From Paenibacillus pabuli (GTDB lineage: Bacteria > Bacillota > Bacilli > Paenibacillales > Paenibacillaceae): a stretch of DNA of 64,000 nucleotides. Both the position numbers and the translations under genes were made by a program. Positions 34,136-43,686 of this stretch are shown here, piece by piece. The stretch lies in assembly GCF_023101145.1 (NCBI RefSeq), contig NZ_CP073714.1:4154001-4218000 (forward strand), in the 5' to 3' direction. The stretch's first letter is position 1. Every line of letters starts with the position of its first letter. Under the pieces are notes generated by a model. The model searched no databases. It saw only the letters and a program-made list of their open reading frames with translations, and was not told the DNA's origin.

Positions 34136-34237
34136 GCAAAATTTTCTGTCCTCAGCCTTAGACAATAACTTGGTTCCTTAAAAACAAAAAAAGCCGCTAT
34201 ATAGCGACTTCAATGTGAATATGTTCTCGTCCGTAGA
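34136..34237. repeat. Structured dispersed repeat, copy B
   Basis: Aligns with copy A at 30681-30782 in the same orientation: shared blocks are GACTTCAATG, a CCGCTATATAGCG hairpin next to an A run, CTGTCCTCAG/CTTAGACAA and TATGTTCTCGTCCG. Like A it lies 3' of a minus-strand gene, here the SUKH-like gene. Confidence 0.6.
34184..34208 (-). terminator. Terminator after the SUKH-like gene, inside repeat copy B
   Basis: On the minus strand GTCGCTATATAGCGGC is followed by TTTTTTTGTTTTTAA. It is about 115 bases past the stop. Confidence 0.7.
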
Positions 34238-34324
34238 CACGACGGTAGTTCATCTATTTTTAGTTCCGTTTTTCGTAAAAACGCTTGCGTAGCATGCTCA
34301 GAAAATCCGGATTCGCGATACTGC

Positions 34325-34882
34325 TCATTCTAGAACGATTGAATTTGTCATAATAAGTTGCAAAAACTCATCTAAATTGTCTGCGACTTTGGTGATTTCT
34401 TCAAATTCAGGTTCTTCTCCGCGTACGATTGTACCTATCTCGTTAAACAATTCAATCGCGTAGAAAGAATATCCCCCATGAACGGAGATGACGATTGGCA
34501 GATAATGATCCCACCATGTCTTAATCTCAGATGTCCATTGATCATCTCCAGCTGCTGCATCCAAGCTGAGTAATTCAAATTCATTCCATTGAAACGCCGT
34601 ATCTGCGCTATGATTATATTCATTTTCACACAGGAACCATGTCTGCTCACTGGGTGAAATACATTGTTTTACAACACGTAATAAATCCAAATATTGATCA
34701 GGAATGTTGTCGTATCTTGTTCTCACATCCCTATCTAAATTTAGATGATTAGACGATTTGGAGCGGATTGTCCAACCGTTAGTTTCAGCCCAAGTCAGAA
34801 ATTCATGGATTTTACTCTTCACATTGTACCTTCTTCCTCCAAATAGACTCACTTTTACCACGGCATTTTCGTTCTCTTCCAT
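34325..34882 (-). CDS. SUKH/SMI1-KNR4-like protein
   Basis: A 185-residue protein whose C-terminal half has the SUKH pattern: WNEFELLSLDAAAGDDQW, then LPIVISVHGGYSFYAI, GTIVRGEEPEFEE and VADNLDEFLQLI. SUKH proteins often serve as immunity proteins to polymorphic toxins, or as regulators. No toxin gene lies next to it, so the partner is unknown and it may be an orphan immunity gene. The N-terminal 60 residues are less typical. Confidence 0.6.
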   Translation of the reverse strand: MEENENAVVKVSLFGGRRYNVKSKIHEFLTWAETNGWTIRSKSSNHLNLDRDVRTRYDNIPDQYLDLLRVVKQCISPSEQTWFLCENEYNHSADTAFQWNEFELLSLDAAAGDDQWTSEIKTWWDHYLPIVISVHGGYSFYAIELFNEIGTIVRGEEPEFEEITKVADNLDEFLQLIMTNSIVLE

Positions 34883-35434
34883 ATCTTCGTTTAGATTAGA
34901 TCCAGTTTACCATTTTCCACTCGTAAATCACCAGTCTAGTTCGCAACTTAACTGCAACTTGGCGGTCAATGAAATTCTGAACTGTTTTTCACGAAATCCA
35001 TTCGACATATATATTTATAATACAGTTGGCTTGATGGATACATATCTAAGTTACAGAAGATATTGTCCAAATTACTGATCTTTAAATTCAAACAATAATA
35101 TTTACAGTAAAGAAGCAAGTTCCATCTTCACTAATAAATCAGCACAGATTACCATCTCTAGCCTGCACAGCTCAAAAGAGACTCACAACTCACACTTAGA
35201 TATTTATCTAATCGAAAATGGAAATATAAAAACTCCACCTTTTTTTAACTCAAACGGTTTTTAGATTATCAACAATATGGGGATATTACCGGAAAATTCT
35301 AATCACTTAAGATTCAAAACAGTAATCGGAGTATGTACTTGTTCATTCCGGCAATCGGTTCATCGTGTCAGCTGTTTTATAACCATGACCTGAAATAGTG
35401 CTAATGACTAATGAAACAAACTATGCATTAACTA
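34883..35434. other. AT-rich intergenic region without an evident gene
   Basis: About 550 bases between the SUKH-like gene and the xynC terminator. No convincing frame, repeat or promoter was seen. Several stops occur in all frames; it may contain decayed sequence. Confidence 0.6.
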
Positions 35435-35458
35435 AATAAAGGGAGATGTTAATCTCCC
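35435..35458 (-). terminator. Terminator of the GH30 gene
   Basis: GGGAGA pairs with TCTCCC around TGTTAA; on the minus strand it is followed by TTTATTTAG. It lies just after the GH30 stop. Confidence 0.75.
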
Positions 35459-35474
35459 CTGCAGAACGATGCGC

Positions 35475-37157
35475 TTATTGCGCTGCTGTAACCGTGATAT
35501 TATCCACATTCGGCCCTTCCGTGCCGGTTGTTACCACTTTAATCGTATTGGTTCCCATGTTCATGGGGATCTGAATGGTTTTTTCACTCCAAGTCGACCA
35601 GCTGCCGGTTGCCGGGAAGGGTTCGTTGCTGATGACTTTGGTCCCGTTGACGAAAATGTCGAGATTACGTGTTCCGCTTTCCAGCGCATAACGAAACTTT
35701 ACGTTTTTGGTACCTGTTATCGTGTTGTTGATGGCATTCCATTGGATCGCTGAACCCGTTAAAGCGTTGAAGTTCACATACCCAGACCCAGTGTAACCCG
35801 GATAGAGGGTCTCGATGACAGCATCGGTAAGTGTAGTGCCGGTCTCCGCTTCGTACGTGGTTCCACTACCTGGATTAACGCCACTACTGTCGGTGATGTT
35901 GGCTACGAACGTAGTTACGCTTTGGGCTGGCAGTTGTGCTGTAAAGCTTCCGCTAGACACTGTAATCGGTGCTCCGGTTGCAAGATTTCGACTGCTATCC
36001 GTAACCCATGAGGAAACAGTGGAGGCGTTACCATTCTGCAAAACGAACTTTTGGCTTGCAGCTGAGGTGCCGCGATTAATCGCCACAATGACCACTTTGT
36101 TATCGCCTTTGTAGGCTGAAACGAAAGTATTGGTGTCCGGATTTTTGGTTGCATCTACTCTGTAATAGCCTGGTCGCACAAATTTAGAGAAATGGGCCAT
36201 ATTATACCCACGTTTGCTAATGGTCCCGTCTTCATTCATCGGACCATATTGTCTGCGAATGTACCACCATACATATGCCTGAAAATCCCCTTCAACCATG
36301 GCGTTGTGCATATGGTAAGATACGTCCAGTGCCTCAGGCCAGCGGTCCGATGAGTTGTTATCACTGTTGGGGTAATACACTTCAGTCATCCACAGTTCTT
36401 TACCGGCTCCTTTTTGTTTAAAGAGCGGGTATGCAAAATCTTTGAACTGGGTTCCATACGTATGTGCTCCCAGGATGTCCATGTTGGCGAGTGCCTGAGG
36501 ATCATTCAGGATCGGGTCAGACATGTTTTTCAGATACTGGAACGATTCAGGTGCCATAACTTTGGTATTTTGAATGGAGCCTGCATTCTCCTTCATGAAA
36601 CGAAGCATCTCCTGCGGTGTCCACCAGGTCCAGTCGTGGGCATAATCCGGCTCATTTTGTACCGAGATGGCATACAGGTCTACGCCATTATTTTTCATAT
36701 AAGTGACGAAGTCGTTCAGATGCTGTGCGTACGCGGCATATTTGTCGTATTTCAGTCGTTTGGCGTTCGTATCCCCATTTCGATTAAAGGTTTCGACCAT
36801 ATCACTTGGCGGATTCCAAGGTGAAGCGAATACGAGAGCACCTTGCTCGATCGCTCTTTTCGCGGTGGCAACCTCTCTATACCAGTTATTTCGATTTTCG
36901 TCGACATAGATTCTTAAAATGGTAAACCCAAGCTGATTTTGTCCGTTGCCAAAGGCGGTTTCACGCTGGGATGCCGTTAAGTCGCCGATCCAGGCAGGAT
37001 GGTTAATCCCCCCAAAACCCTTGATGAGCTGTTTTTCAGATGATAAATTAATGTTGGCATCACTTGCTGCCGACACGTGGGTCGGAGTTAACATTAGAGG
37101 CAGGGCCGTCAAACAGGCCAACAGAATGTGGACTGATTTTTTCAAGTTCAATTTCAA
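35475..37157 (-). CDS. xynC: Secreted GH30 glucuronoxylan endoxylanase with a C-terminal carbohydrate-binding module
   Basis: A 560-residue enzyme that cuts xylan next to methylglucuronic acid side chains. A signal peptide ends at THVSA-ASD (about residue 30). The TIM barrel contains acid/base E169 in SVQNEPDY and nucleophile E259 in WMTEVYY, and the arginine pair in WYIRRQYGP (301-302) matches the glucuronate-recognising site of Bacillus XynC. A linker PGSGTTYEAETG leads to a CBM6/35-like domain (from about 428). TTG 37157 is preferred because GAGGAAGGTG precedes it; an ATG at 37187 has no site. It is transcribed alone, between two terminators. Confidence 0.9.
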   Translation of the reverse strand: MKLNLKKSVHILLACLTALPLMLTPTHVSAASDANINLSSEKQLIKGFGGINHPAWIGDLTASQRETAFGNGQNQLGFTILRIYVDENRNNWYREVATAKRAIEQGALVFASPWNPPSDMVETFNRNGDTNAKRLKYDKYAAYAQHLNDFVTYMKNNGVDLYAISVQNEPDYAHDWTWWTPQEMLRFMKENAGSIQNTKVMAPESFQYLKNMSDPILNDPQALANMDILGAHTYGTQFKDFAYPLFKQKGAGKELWMTEVYYPNSDNNSSDRWPEALDVSYHMHNAMVEGDFQAYVWWYIRRQYGPMNEDGTISKRGYNMAHFSKFVRPGYYRVDATKNPDTNTFVSAYKGDNKVVIVAINRGTSAASQKFVLQNGNASTVSSWVTDSSRNLATGAPITVSSGSFTAQLPAQSVTTFVANITDSSGVNPGSGTTYEAETGTTLTDAVIETLYPGYTGSGYVNFNALTGSAIQWNAINNTITGTKNVKFRYALESGTRNLDIFVNGTKVISNEPFPATGSWSTWSEKTIQIPMNMGTNTIKVVTTGTEGPNVDNITVTAAQ

Positions 37158-37367
37158 TAGTTTCACCTTCCTCAAATTGATATACATATGAGAGCGTATT
37201 TATACAAGCCAACTTGTTCAGTAATCAAATAGATTTGTATTTACCACATCCTCTCGAACCGCAAAAATTCTACTTACATTTGTAAATTTTACTATATTAT
37301 CCCCTTCTCCAAAACCTGACAAAATATAGTTCATTTGTTGAATCTCTAATATATCGGATGTTAATGA

Positions 37368-37406
37368 CAAAAAAAGATGACCCCCTAATGAGCATAGGAG
37401 TCATCT
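37368..37406 (-). terminator. Terminator of the Weimberg/GH43 operon
   Basis: On the minus strand AGATGACTCCTA pairs with TAGGGGGTCATCT over a short loop and is followed by TTTTTTTG. It lies 60 bases after the GH43 stop; the remaining bases up to 37157 form the xynC leader, with no gene. Confidence 0.8.
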
Positions 37407-37466
37407 GTAAGTATGAAGCACGTTCAAGTTACTACTTCAAAAACGAATACAACTAAAGGTGCTGGT

Positions 37467-39101
37467 TCAGATGTGAATCGTATTCGTCCCTTTTTCAGTG
37501 TTGGTTGTTTGGTTGTTCGTTTCTTTGTATGCGAAATAATCAAAGTCAGCATGTTTGCGGCTCCCGCCAAGATCCTGCACACAAAGCCCGATATAAGTTC
37601 CCGTAAACCGGATGTACTCCGGGGATTCATCGCACAGATGCGTGATATCCGTCCACCCGCCTGTCTGAACCCATGATGAATCATCGTCTAACGCATGGTA
37701 AAAGCAAGCACGATCATGATGGACTACAGCTCTCAAACGAATTCGCTTCCCCTTTTGCAGTGGAATATCCTCTTCCAAGAGTTCATCATACACTCCGTAT
37801 TTGGACTGAATGATGCCAAGACACAGCCCCTTTTCTTCATGATAAGTTACCCGCAGATAGAGGTAGTCCTGAGTATCGTAATACAGAATCAATCCTGCCA
37901 TTTGCTGCGGATGGTCCGGCGTGAATTCAAGGCACGTCTCGGCTTCGCATTCAAAAGACTGCAACCTGCGGGCAAGCATGCTTTGTCTGTGCGTTGAACT
38001 CATCGATTCCATCCCATGCAAGCGTAAATAACCCGGACGTTCCGTCAGACTAAGCCATGTTTCGTCTGGCGGAATACGAAGTGTATTCCAATCGTGACGA
38101 AGCTTGGCCTGATCAAAATGGTCCATCTCCCCTGTCGGTTCAAACGGGTGCGGCTTAATCTTCGGCCCTGTCACCTGAAGCTCCGGATACCGATCCCCGC
38201 TTGCAAGCCTCAGCCATCCCTCATCACTCCAGAAACAACGCTGCAGCGCCGTTTCACGCCCAAGAATGCAGTGTTTCTCTCGAATAGGTCTTCCCACAAG
38301 ATGAGCCATGTACCATTCGCCCGTATGCGTCTCGACGAGACTGCCATGGCCCGCCTTTTGCAGCGGTAAATCCGTCCTGCCTTGTGAAGTGAGAATCGGG
38401 TTAGCCGGATCGACTTCGTAAGGTCCCTGCAATGTACGAGAACGGGCAACCGTAACGGCATGCTCGTATCCGGTTCCGCCCTCAGCTGTGACTAAGTAGT
38501 AATAGTCGTTGTGTTTATAAAGATGAGGCGCTTCCGTCAGTCCCAGTTCTGTTCCCTTAAAAATGTTAACCGCAGGTCCGACCAGCTTTTGTTCCTGAAC
38601 CGAGTATTCCTGCAGTACGATGCCTGCAAATCGGTTCTTGCCTTTACGGTGATCCCAGATCATATTGACCAGCCACTTGCGTCCATCTTCGTCATGAAAC
38701 AAGGAAGGGTCAAAGCCGCTGCTGTTCAAATATACGGGATCGGACCAAGGCCCTTCTATATCCGTTGTGGTGACAAGGTAATTATGGGTATCTTTAAAAG
38801 CGCCTATCCGGCTCTTCACATCGGTATATATCAGGTAAAACACGCCGTTATCATAGCTGAGACAAGGAGCCCATACACCTCCCGAATTAATGTTTCCCTC
38901 CATGCTTAGCTGAGCGGTGCGAGTCAGCGGAGAAGGCATCGCCCCCCAATGCACCAGATCCCTGGAGTGGTGAATGCGTACACCAGGGAACCACTCAAAC
39001 GTAGAAGTGGCGATATAATAATCTTCTCCTGCCCGGCAGATGGAGGGATCGGGGTGAAAGCCGGGAAGAATGGGATTGGTGATCATGTTGATCGTATTCA
39101 T
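37467..39101 (-). CDS. GH43 beta-xylosidase-type glycosidase
   Basis: A 544-residue enzyme with the five-bladed propeller of GH43 and a C-terminal beta-sandwich (about 330-540). Catalytic residues are the base D18 in HPDPS, D131 in GFDPSLF and the acid E190 in LTEAPHLY. No signal peptide is present, so it acts inside the cell on imported xylo-oligosaccharides, releasing xylose or arabinose. ATG 39101 has GGAGG seven bases upstream. It is the last gene of the operon with xylonate dehydratase, semialdehyde dehydrogenase and the FAH-family gene. Confidence 0.9.
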   Translation of the reverse strand: MNTINMITNPILPGFHPDPSICRAGEDYYIATSTFEWFPGVRIHHSRDLVHWGAMPSPLTRTAQLSMEGNINSGGVWAPCLSYDNGVFYLIYTDVKSRIGAFKDTHNYLVTTTDIEGPWSDPVYLNSSGFDPSLFHDEDGRKWLVNMIWDHRKGKNRFAGIVLQEYSVQEQKLVGPAVNIFKGTELGLTEAPHLYKHNDYYYLVTAEGGTGYEHAVTVARSRTLQGPYEVDPANPILTSQGRTDLPLQKAGHGSLVETHTGEWYMAHLVGRPIREKHCILGRETALQRCFWSDEGWLRLASGDRYPELQVTGPKIKPHPFEPTGEMDHFDQAKLRHDWNTLRIPPDETWLSLTERPGYLRLHGMESMSSTHRQSMLARRLQSFECEAETCLEFTPDHPQQMAGLILYYDTQDYLYLRVTYHEEKGLCLGIIQSKYGVYDELLEEDIPLQKGKRIRLRAVVHHDRACFYHALDDDSSWVQTGGWTDITHLCDESPEYIRFTGTYIGLCVQDLGGSRKHADFDYFAYKETNNQTTNTEKGTNTIHI

Positions 39102-39175
39102 TAAGAAACCTCCGGTAAATACATAATATCGGTACAAAATCAGATCAAACACATCGGTGCCGGAGTTCCCTTGCT

Positions 39176-41152
39176 TCAGCTCCACCCCAGCACTTTTTTG
39201 CCAGCCTCCAGCGCAGTTATAATCCGGTCAACATCGTACACATTGCCTCTCCACGTGCCGCCGCTGACAGATTGCAGCGCTGCCCATAAGCGCGTATCAT
39301 CCGGCAGTGCTTCATCTGGCCGCATATCCGGATGAAACGGTCTTTGTGCCAGGATGACGGCCCCTTCTTCGGGGGAAACCTCCATTCCTTCTACTCCGAC
39401 AAAATTAATGCTTCCATCCAGGGTGCTTCGATCCACCACAATGTCAATCAAGTCTCCGTTCCGCAGCTTGCCGATTGGACCGCCGGCAAGCCCTTCGGGA
39501 CCAACATGCCCAATACAAGCACCGGTGGACACGCCAGAGAAACGGGCATCGGTAATGAGTGACACGTATTTTCCAAAGGACAGGTGCTTGAGCGCGGACG
39601 TAAGCTGATAGGTCTCCTCCATCCCGGTCCCGGAAGGTCCGCGTCCAAGCAAGACAATGATGTCACCTGCCCGAATGCCGCCTGTTTTGATTGCACGGAT
39701 CGCTTCACGTTCGGTTGTAAACACTTTTGCTGTACCCCGGTGACGATATACCCCGTGTTCATCCAGTACATCCGGGTCGATGGAGGTGGATTTAATAACC
39801 GAGCCTTCGGGGGCAATATTGCCGGTCGGAAATGTCACGGTGGAGGAAATCCCGAGACGCTGCGAGTGTTCTGCACTCATGATGACACTGTCCGGATCGA
39901 TGCCGTCCTTCTCCTTCAATTGTTTCCGCATGACATGACGGCGCTCTGACGATTCCCACCAATCCAGCACTTGCCCCAAAGATGTGCCGGTTACTGTCGG
40001 AACAGACTCCTCAAGTAAACCAAGCTGTCTGAGGTGAAGCATGACCTCGGGAACACCTCCGGCCTGAAATACCCGAATGGTCGGGTAAAAGATGGGGCCG
40101 TTGGGCAAAGCACTAACCAGTCTCGGAACATTCTTGTTGATCTGAATCCAGTCCTGAACGCTGGGCAGTGTTAAACCAGCCGCATGAGCGATCGCCGGGA
40201 TGTGAAGAAGCAGGTTGGTAGATCCGCCGAACGCGGCATGTACAATCATTGCATTGCGGATCGATGCATCTGTGACAATGTCCGCCATCTTCATCCCTTG
40301 GGTCTCCATGTGGATGAGTGCACGCGAGGATTGCCGTGCCATCTCGATCCAGATCGGCTGCCCCGAAGGAGCCAGAGCGGCATGAGGCACCGTCATGCCC
40401 ATTGCCTCTGCTACCACCTGGGCGGTTGCCGCTGTCCCCAGAAACTGACAGCCGCCGCCCGGTGTAGCGCAAGCCCGGCATCCCAACTCCGATGCCATTT
40501 CTAGCGAAAGCTCTCCACTTGCGTACCTTGCACCGATGGTTTGAATTTTACCCGCGTCCTCTCCATCCGTAGGCGGAAGGGTAACGCCTCCTGGAACGAT
40601 CACTCCTGGCAGCTGGGGCATACCTGCCAGCGCGAGCATCATGGCAGGCAGTCCCTTATCACATGTTGCAACGCCGAGCACGCCTTTTCGCGTGGGCAGG
40701 GATCGAATCAATCTGCGGAATACCATCGCGGCATCGTTCCGGTACGGCAGTGAGTCGAACATGCCGGTCGTTCCTTGCGACCTGCCGTCGCAAGGGTCGC
40801 TGACATATCCGGCAAACGGGATTCCGCCGCGGCTGGACAGTTCATCTGCCGCCGCCTTCATCAGCAGACCAACCTCCCAGTGCCCCGTATGATAACCGAG
40901 AGCAGCGGGACTGCCATCTTCATTACGGATACCGCCCTGCGTACTTAGGATCAGAAACTGTTTTCCGTTTAATTCTCCAGGTTTCCAGCCCATTCCAACG
41001 TTCTGGGACATGCCGAACAAGTCTCCGCTTGGAGCATTTCGCAGCAAATCGTCGGTCAAAGGCAGGCGTCCTGCTGCCCCTGGAGCATGAGCTGTTATCT
41101 CGAAGAAGTCGGACTCCTTCTCCCCCATAATCGACATGATCTGTTCGTACAT
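39176..41152 (-). CDS. yjhG: D-xylonate dehydratase, YjhG/YagF type (IlvD/Edd family)
   Basis: A 658-residue Fe-S dehydratase. Three cysteines that would hold the cluster are visible: SDPCDGRSQG, VATCDKGLP and CATPGGGCQFLG. The long form and the phrase TGHWEVGLLMKAAADEL fit the YjhG branch, which dehydrates D-xylonate to 2-keto-3-deoxy-xylonate, rather than IlvD. GGGGAGGG lies four bases before ATG 41152. It is placed between the semialdehyde dehydrogenase (17 bases) and GH43. The product would be consumed by the FAH-family dehydratase two genes upstream. Confidence 0.88.
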   Translation of the reverse strand: MYEQIMSIMGEKESDFFEITAHAPGAAGRLPLTDDLLRNAPSGDLFGMSQNVGMGWKPGELNGKQFLILSTQGGIRNEDGSPAALGYHTGHWEVGLLMKAAADELSSRGGIPFAGYVSDPCDGRSQGTTGMFDSLPYRNDAAMVFRRLIRSLPTRKGVLGVATCDKGLPAMMLALAGMPQLPGVIVPGGVTLPPTDGEDAGKIQTIGARYASGELSLEMASELGCRACATPGGGCQFLGTAATAQVVAEAMGMTVPHAALAPSGQPIWIEMARQSSRALIHMETQGMKMADIVTDASIRNAMIVHAAFGGSTNLLLHIPAIAHAAGLTLPSVQDWIQINKNVPRLVSALPNGPIFYPTIRVFQAGGVPEVMLHLRQLGLLEESVPTVTGTSLGQVLDWWESSERRHVMRKQLKEKDGIDPDSVIMSAEHSQRLGISSTVTFPTGNIAPEGSVIKSTSIDPDVLDEHGVYRHRGTAKVFTTEREAIRAIKTGGIRAGDIIVLLGRGPSGTGMEETYQLTSALKHLSFGKYVSLITDARFSGVSTGACIGHVGPEGLAGGPIGKLRNGDLIDIVVDRSTLDGSINFVGVEGMEVSPEEGAVILAQRPFHPDMRPDEALPDDTRLWAALQSVSGGTWRGNVYDVDRIITALEAGKKVLGWS

Positions 41153-41169
41153 GATACCCTCCCCACAGT

Positions 41170-42636
41170 TTATGACTTCACGAAGACCGTTTTGATGGCG
41201 GTGAAAAATTCGATAGCCGCTTGTCCCTGCTCCCTGGAATGTGAACTGGACATTTTCATCCCGCCAAACGGTGCCTGCAGCTCTACACCGGCCGTTTCCG
41301 CATTGATTCTTACGAGTCCGGCATCCATATCCCGGATGAACGAAAGCATAGACCCGACATTTTGTGTGTAGATCGAAGCACTCAAACCATAATCACTGTC
41401 ATTTGCCGACGCTATGGCCTCTTCAAGGGAATCCACCGGAATCAAGGCCAGTACCGGGCCGAATATTTCTTCTCTGGCAATGGACATATGTGCTTCGACA
41501 CCTTCAAATACGGTCGGCTCTACATAGAATCCTTCTGCAAGCTCAGGACTGTCCGGCCGTTTTCCTCCAGCGAGCAGTACAGCTCCTTCCTCAAGTCCTT
41601 TTTGAATATAGCTCAGCACGGTATTAAGCTGCCCTTCACTTGCACATGGACCCATCCAGCTTCCAGAAGACATGCCATCCCCCAAACGAATCTCCTGAAC
41701 CTGTGAGAGCAGCTTTTCCTTGAAAGCATCATATATTTTTCGTTCGATAATAACGCGGCTGGTCGCTGTACATTTCTGACCTGTTGATTTCAGACCTCCG
41801 CTAATGGTTCCCTCGACAGCCAGATCCAGGTTAGCGTCAGTTGCAATAATGACCGGGTTTTTGCCGCCCATTTCAAGCTGGTACTTTGCTCCTCGGGCCA
41901 GTGCTGCGGCGCCGACCCGCTTTCCGACTTCATTGGAGCCTGTAAAAGTTATTCCGTTCACATCGGGATGCTCGGCAAGTGCGGAACCGATTACCGAGCC
42001 TTTGCCGCACACGAGATTGAGGACCCCGGCCGGGAAACCAGCTTCCTCAAAGCATTCCAGTACCTTGGCTGCCGTAACGGCCGTTTCCTGAGCCGGCTTC
42101 AATACAACCGTATTCCCATAGATCAACGCAGGTGCCGTTTTCCAGATGGGAATAGCCACCGGGAAGTTCCACGGCGCGATTACGCCTACAACGCCAAGTG
42201 GTACACGGGTCGTGAACATTAATGCTTCGCTATCCGTGGACGGAATCACATCTCCCGTTTTGCGCATGCCTTCCCCTGCGTAATATCTCAGGATGGCTAC
42301 GCCGCGCATCGTCTCTCCTTTGGCTTCCGGGAACGTTTTCCCCATTTCTCTTGTCATCGCTTCTGCTACTTCATCAGCCCGTCGTTCGAGCACGTTTGCT
42401 GCCTGAAAAAGATAATTGCCCCGTTCTGCACCGGTTAATCTCCGCCAGGTCTTCGCTGCCGCTTTTGCCGCTGCCACAGCATCGTTCAGGTCCTCTACGC
42501 CGGAAGCTGGAACATGCCCCACGATTTCTTTTCGATTCGCCGGATTGATGCTGGGTTCCGTCTTCCCGGACGTTGCCTTCACCCATTCTCCGTTAATAAA
42601 ATTGTTATAGGTCTGCTCTAACTGAAAAGCGCTCAT
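41170..42636 (-). CDS. 2-oxoglutarate semialdehyde dehydrogenase (aldehyde dehydrogenase family)
   Basis: A 488-residue NAD(P)-dependent enzyme. It has N157 in PWNFP, K180 in LKPAQ, E255 in LEMGGKNP and catalytic C289 in GQKCTAT. The core resembles the KGSADH group, which turns 2,5-dioxopentanoate into 2-oxoglutarate, the last step of the Weimberg pathway. ATG 42636 is favoured, since the ATG at 42645 lies directly against the GGAGG site. It is preceded by the FAH-family gene and followed by xylonate dehydratase, so context supports the substrate. Confidence 0.85.
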   Translation of the reverse strand: MSAFQLEQTYNNFINGEWVKATSGKTEPSINPANRKEIVGHVPASGVEDLNDAVAAAKAAAKTWRRLTGAERGNYLFQAANVLERRADEVAEAMTREMGKTFPEAKGETMRGVAILRYYAGEGMRKTGDVIPSTDSEALMFTTRVPLGVVGVIAPWNFPVAIPIWKTAPALIYGNTVVLKPAQETAVTAAKVLECFEEAGFPAGVLNLVCGKGSVIGSALAEHPDVNGITFTGSNEVGKRVGAAALARGAKYQLEMGGKNPVIIATDANLDLAVEGTISGGLKSTGQKCTATSRVIIERKIYDAFKEKLLSQVQEIRLGDGMSSGSWMGPCASEGQLNTVLSYIQKGLEEGAVLLAGGKRPDSPELAEGFYVEPTVFEGVEAHMSIAREEIFGPVLALIPVDSLEEAIASANDSDYGLSASIYTQNVGSMLSFIRDMDAGLVRINAETAGVELQAPFGGMKMSSSHSREQGQAAIEFFTAIKTVFVKS

Positions 42637-42657
42637 TCCCTTCATCCTCCTTAATAA

Positions 42658-43533
42658 CTAGTTTGAAATAACCGGATTAACAAGTGTGCCGATACCGCTG
42701 ATCGATATTTCAATGCGATCTCCCGTCTCAAGTGTAAAATCATTCGGCGGTACAATATTTGTACCTGTCAGCAGAACCGTGCCATCAAACAAATCATTAT
42801 CTTTGGCCAAAAAGGAAACCAGCTCATCCAGCTTTCTATTTAAATCACTTGTGCTTGCCTCACTTTTCACAACGACCTCTCCAGCGCGGAAAATTTTACA
42901 GACGACGTCAAGGTCATACGGGTTCTGCACCGTTTCCGTCAATCGAATCGCTGGACCTATGGAGCAGGAGCTACGCCAAATTTTGGCCTGAGGCAAATAT
43001 AGCGGGTTTTCCCCCTCGATATCCCGGCAGCTCATGTCATTGCCAACGATGTATCCCACAATGCTGCTATCTGCCGCAAGAACCAGCCCAAGCTCAGGCT
43101 CTGGAATCTGCCAAGTGGAATCGCTGCGGAGTGTGACTGCTTCATTGGGTCCAACGGTGCGGGCTGCTGTGGATTTGAAGAAGATCTCAGGACGTTCTGC
43201 ATTGTAAACCTTATCGTAAAAGGTGTTTGCATCCAGCTTGCCGTCAGTAGCTTCATAATTCCGTGCTTCCCGACTCCGCTGATAAGTTACCCCAGCTGCC
43301 CATACCTCAGGTGCTTCGATTGGATTAATAAAATGCAGGGATGTCCAATCATCTGTCAGTTTGTTCATCGGTTTAAGAGCGCTTTCAACAAGCTGTGCTG
43401 GAGAAATTCCTTGCTTTCTCGCCTGATAGATCAACGTCATGAAATCAGCTTGCGGCAAACGATAGGCTTGTTCATCATCCGTAACGGCTGCCAGCCACTT
43501 CTGTTCTCCATCCAAAAATCGAATAATTCGCAT
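42658..43533 (-). CDS. FAH-family 2-keto-3-deoxy-pentonate dehydratase
   Basis: A 291-residue protein of the fumarylacetoacetate hydrolase fold. Metal ligands E145 and E147 in PEPELG and D166 in GNDMSCRDIEG are present, and GENPLYLPQAK is diagnostic of the sugar-acid branch. Such proteins, like Caulobacter XylX, dehydrate 2-keto-3-deoxy-xylonate or -arabinonate to 2,5-dioxopentanoate. It is the first gene of the operon, divergent from an AraC regulator 150 bases away. Whether the substrate is the D-xylose or L-arabinose derivative cannot be decided, but YjhG nearby favours xylose. Confidence 0.82.
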   Translation of the reverse strand: MRIIRFLDGEQKWLAAVTDDEQAYRLPQADFMTLIYQARKQGISPAQLVESALKPMNKLTDDWTSLHFINPIEAPEVWAAGVTYQRSREARNYEATDGKLDANTFYDKVYNAERPEIFFKSTAARTVGPNEAVTLRSDSTWQIPEPELGLVLAADSSIVGYIVGNDMSCRDIEGENPLYLPQAKIWRSSCSIGPAIRLTETVQNPYDLDVVCKIFRAGEVVVKSEASTSDLNRKLDELVSFLAKDNDLFDGTVLLTGTNIVPPNDFTLETGDRIEISISGIGTLVNPVISN

Positions 43534-43686
43534 GTAAGCGTGCCCCCTGTTTTCCCCCGGCGGGTTGATAATTCTACCTTAGCATTAGGTAAGTATTATG
43601 ACGATGTTCTAATCAATCCAGCGATTTACCCTTTTCACGCAATATTTTTCTGATAAGATGAAGTTATATTACAAGGGGGAGTTGCT

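Noticed and set aside
37274..37285. Palindrome TTACATTTGTAA in the GH30 leader.
   Set aside because: Only five-base arms in an AT-rich stretch; not distinguishable from chance.
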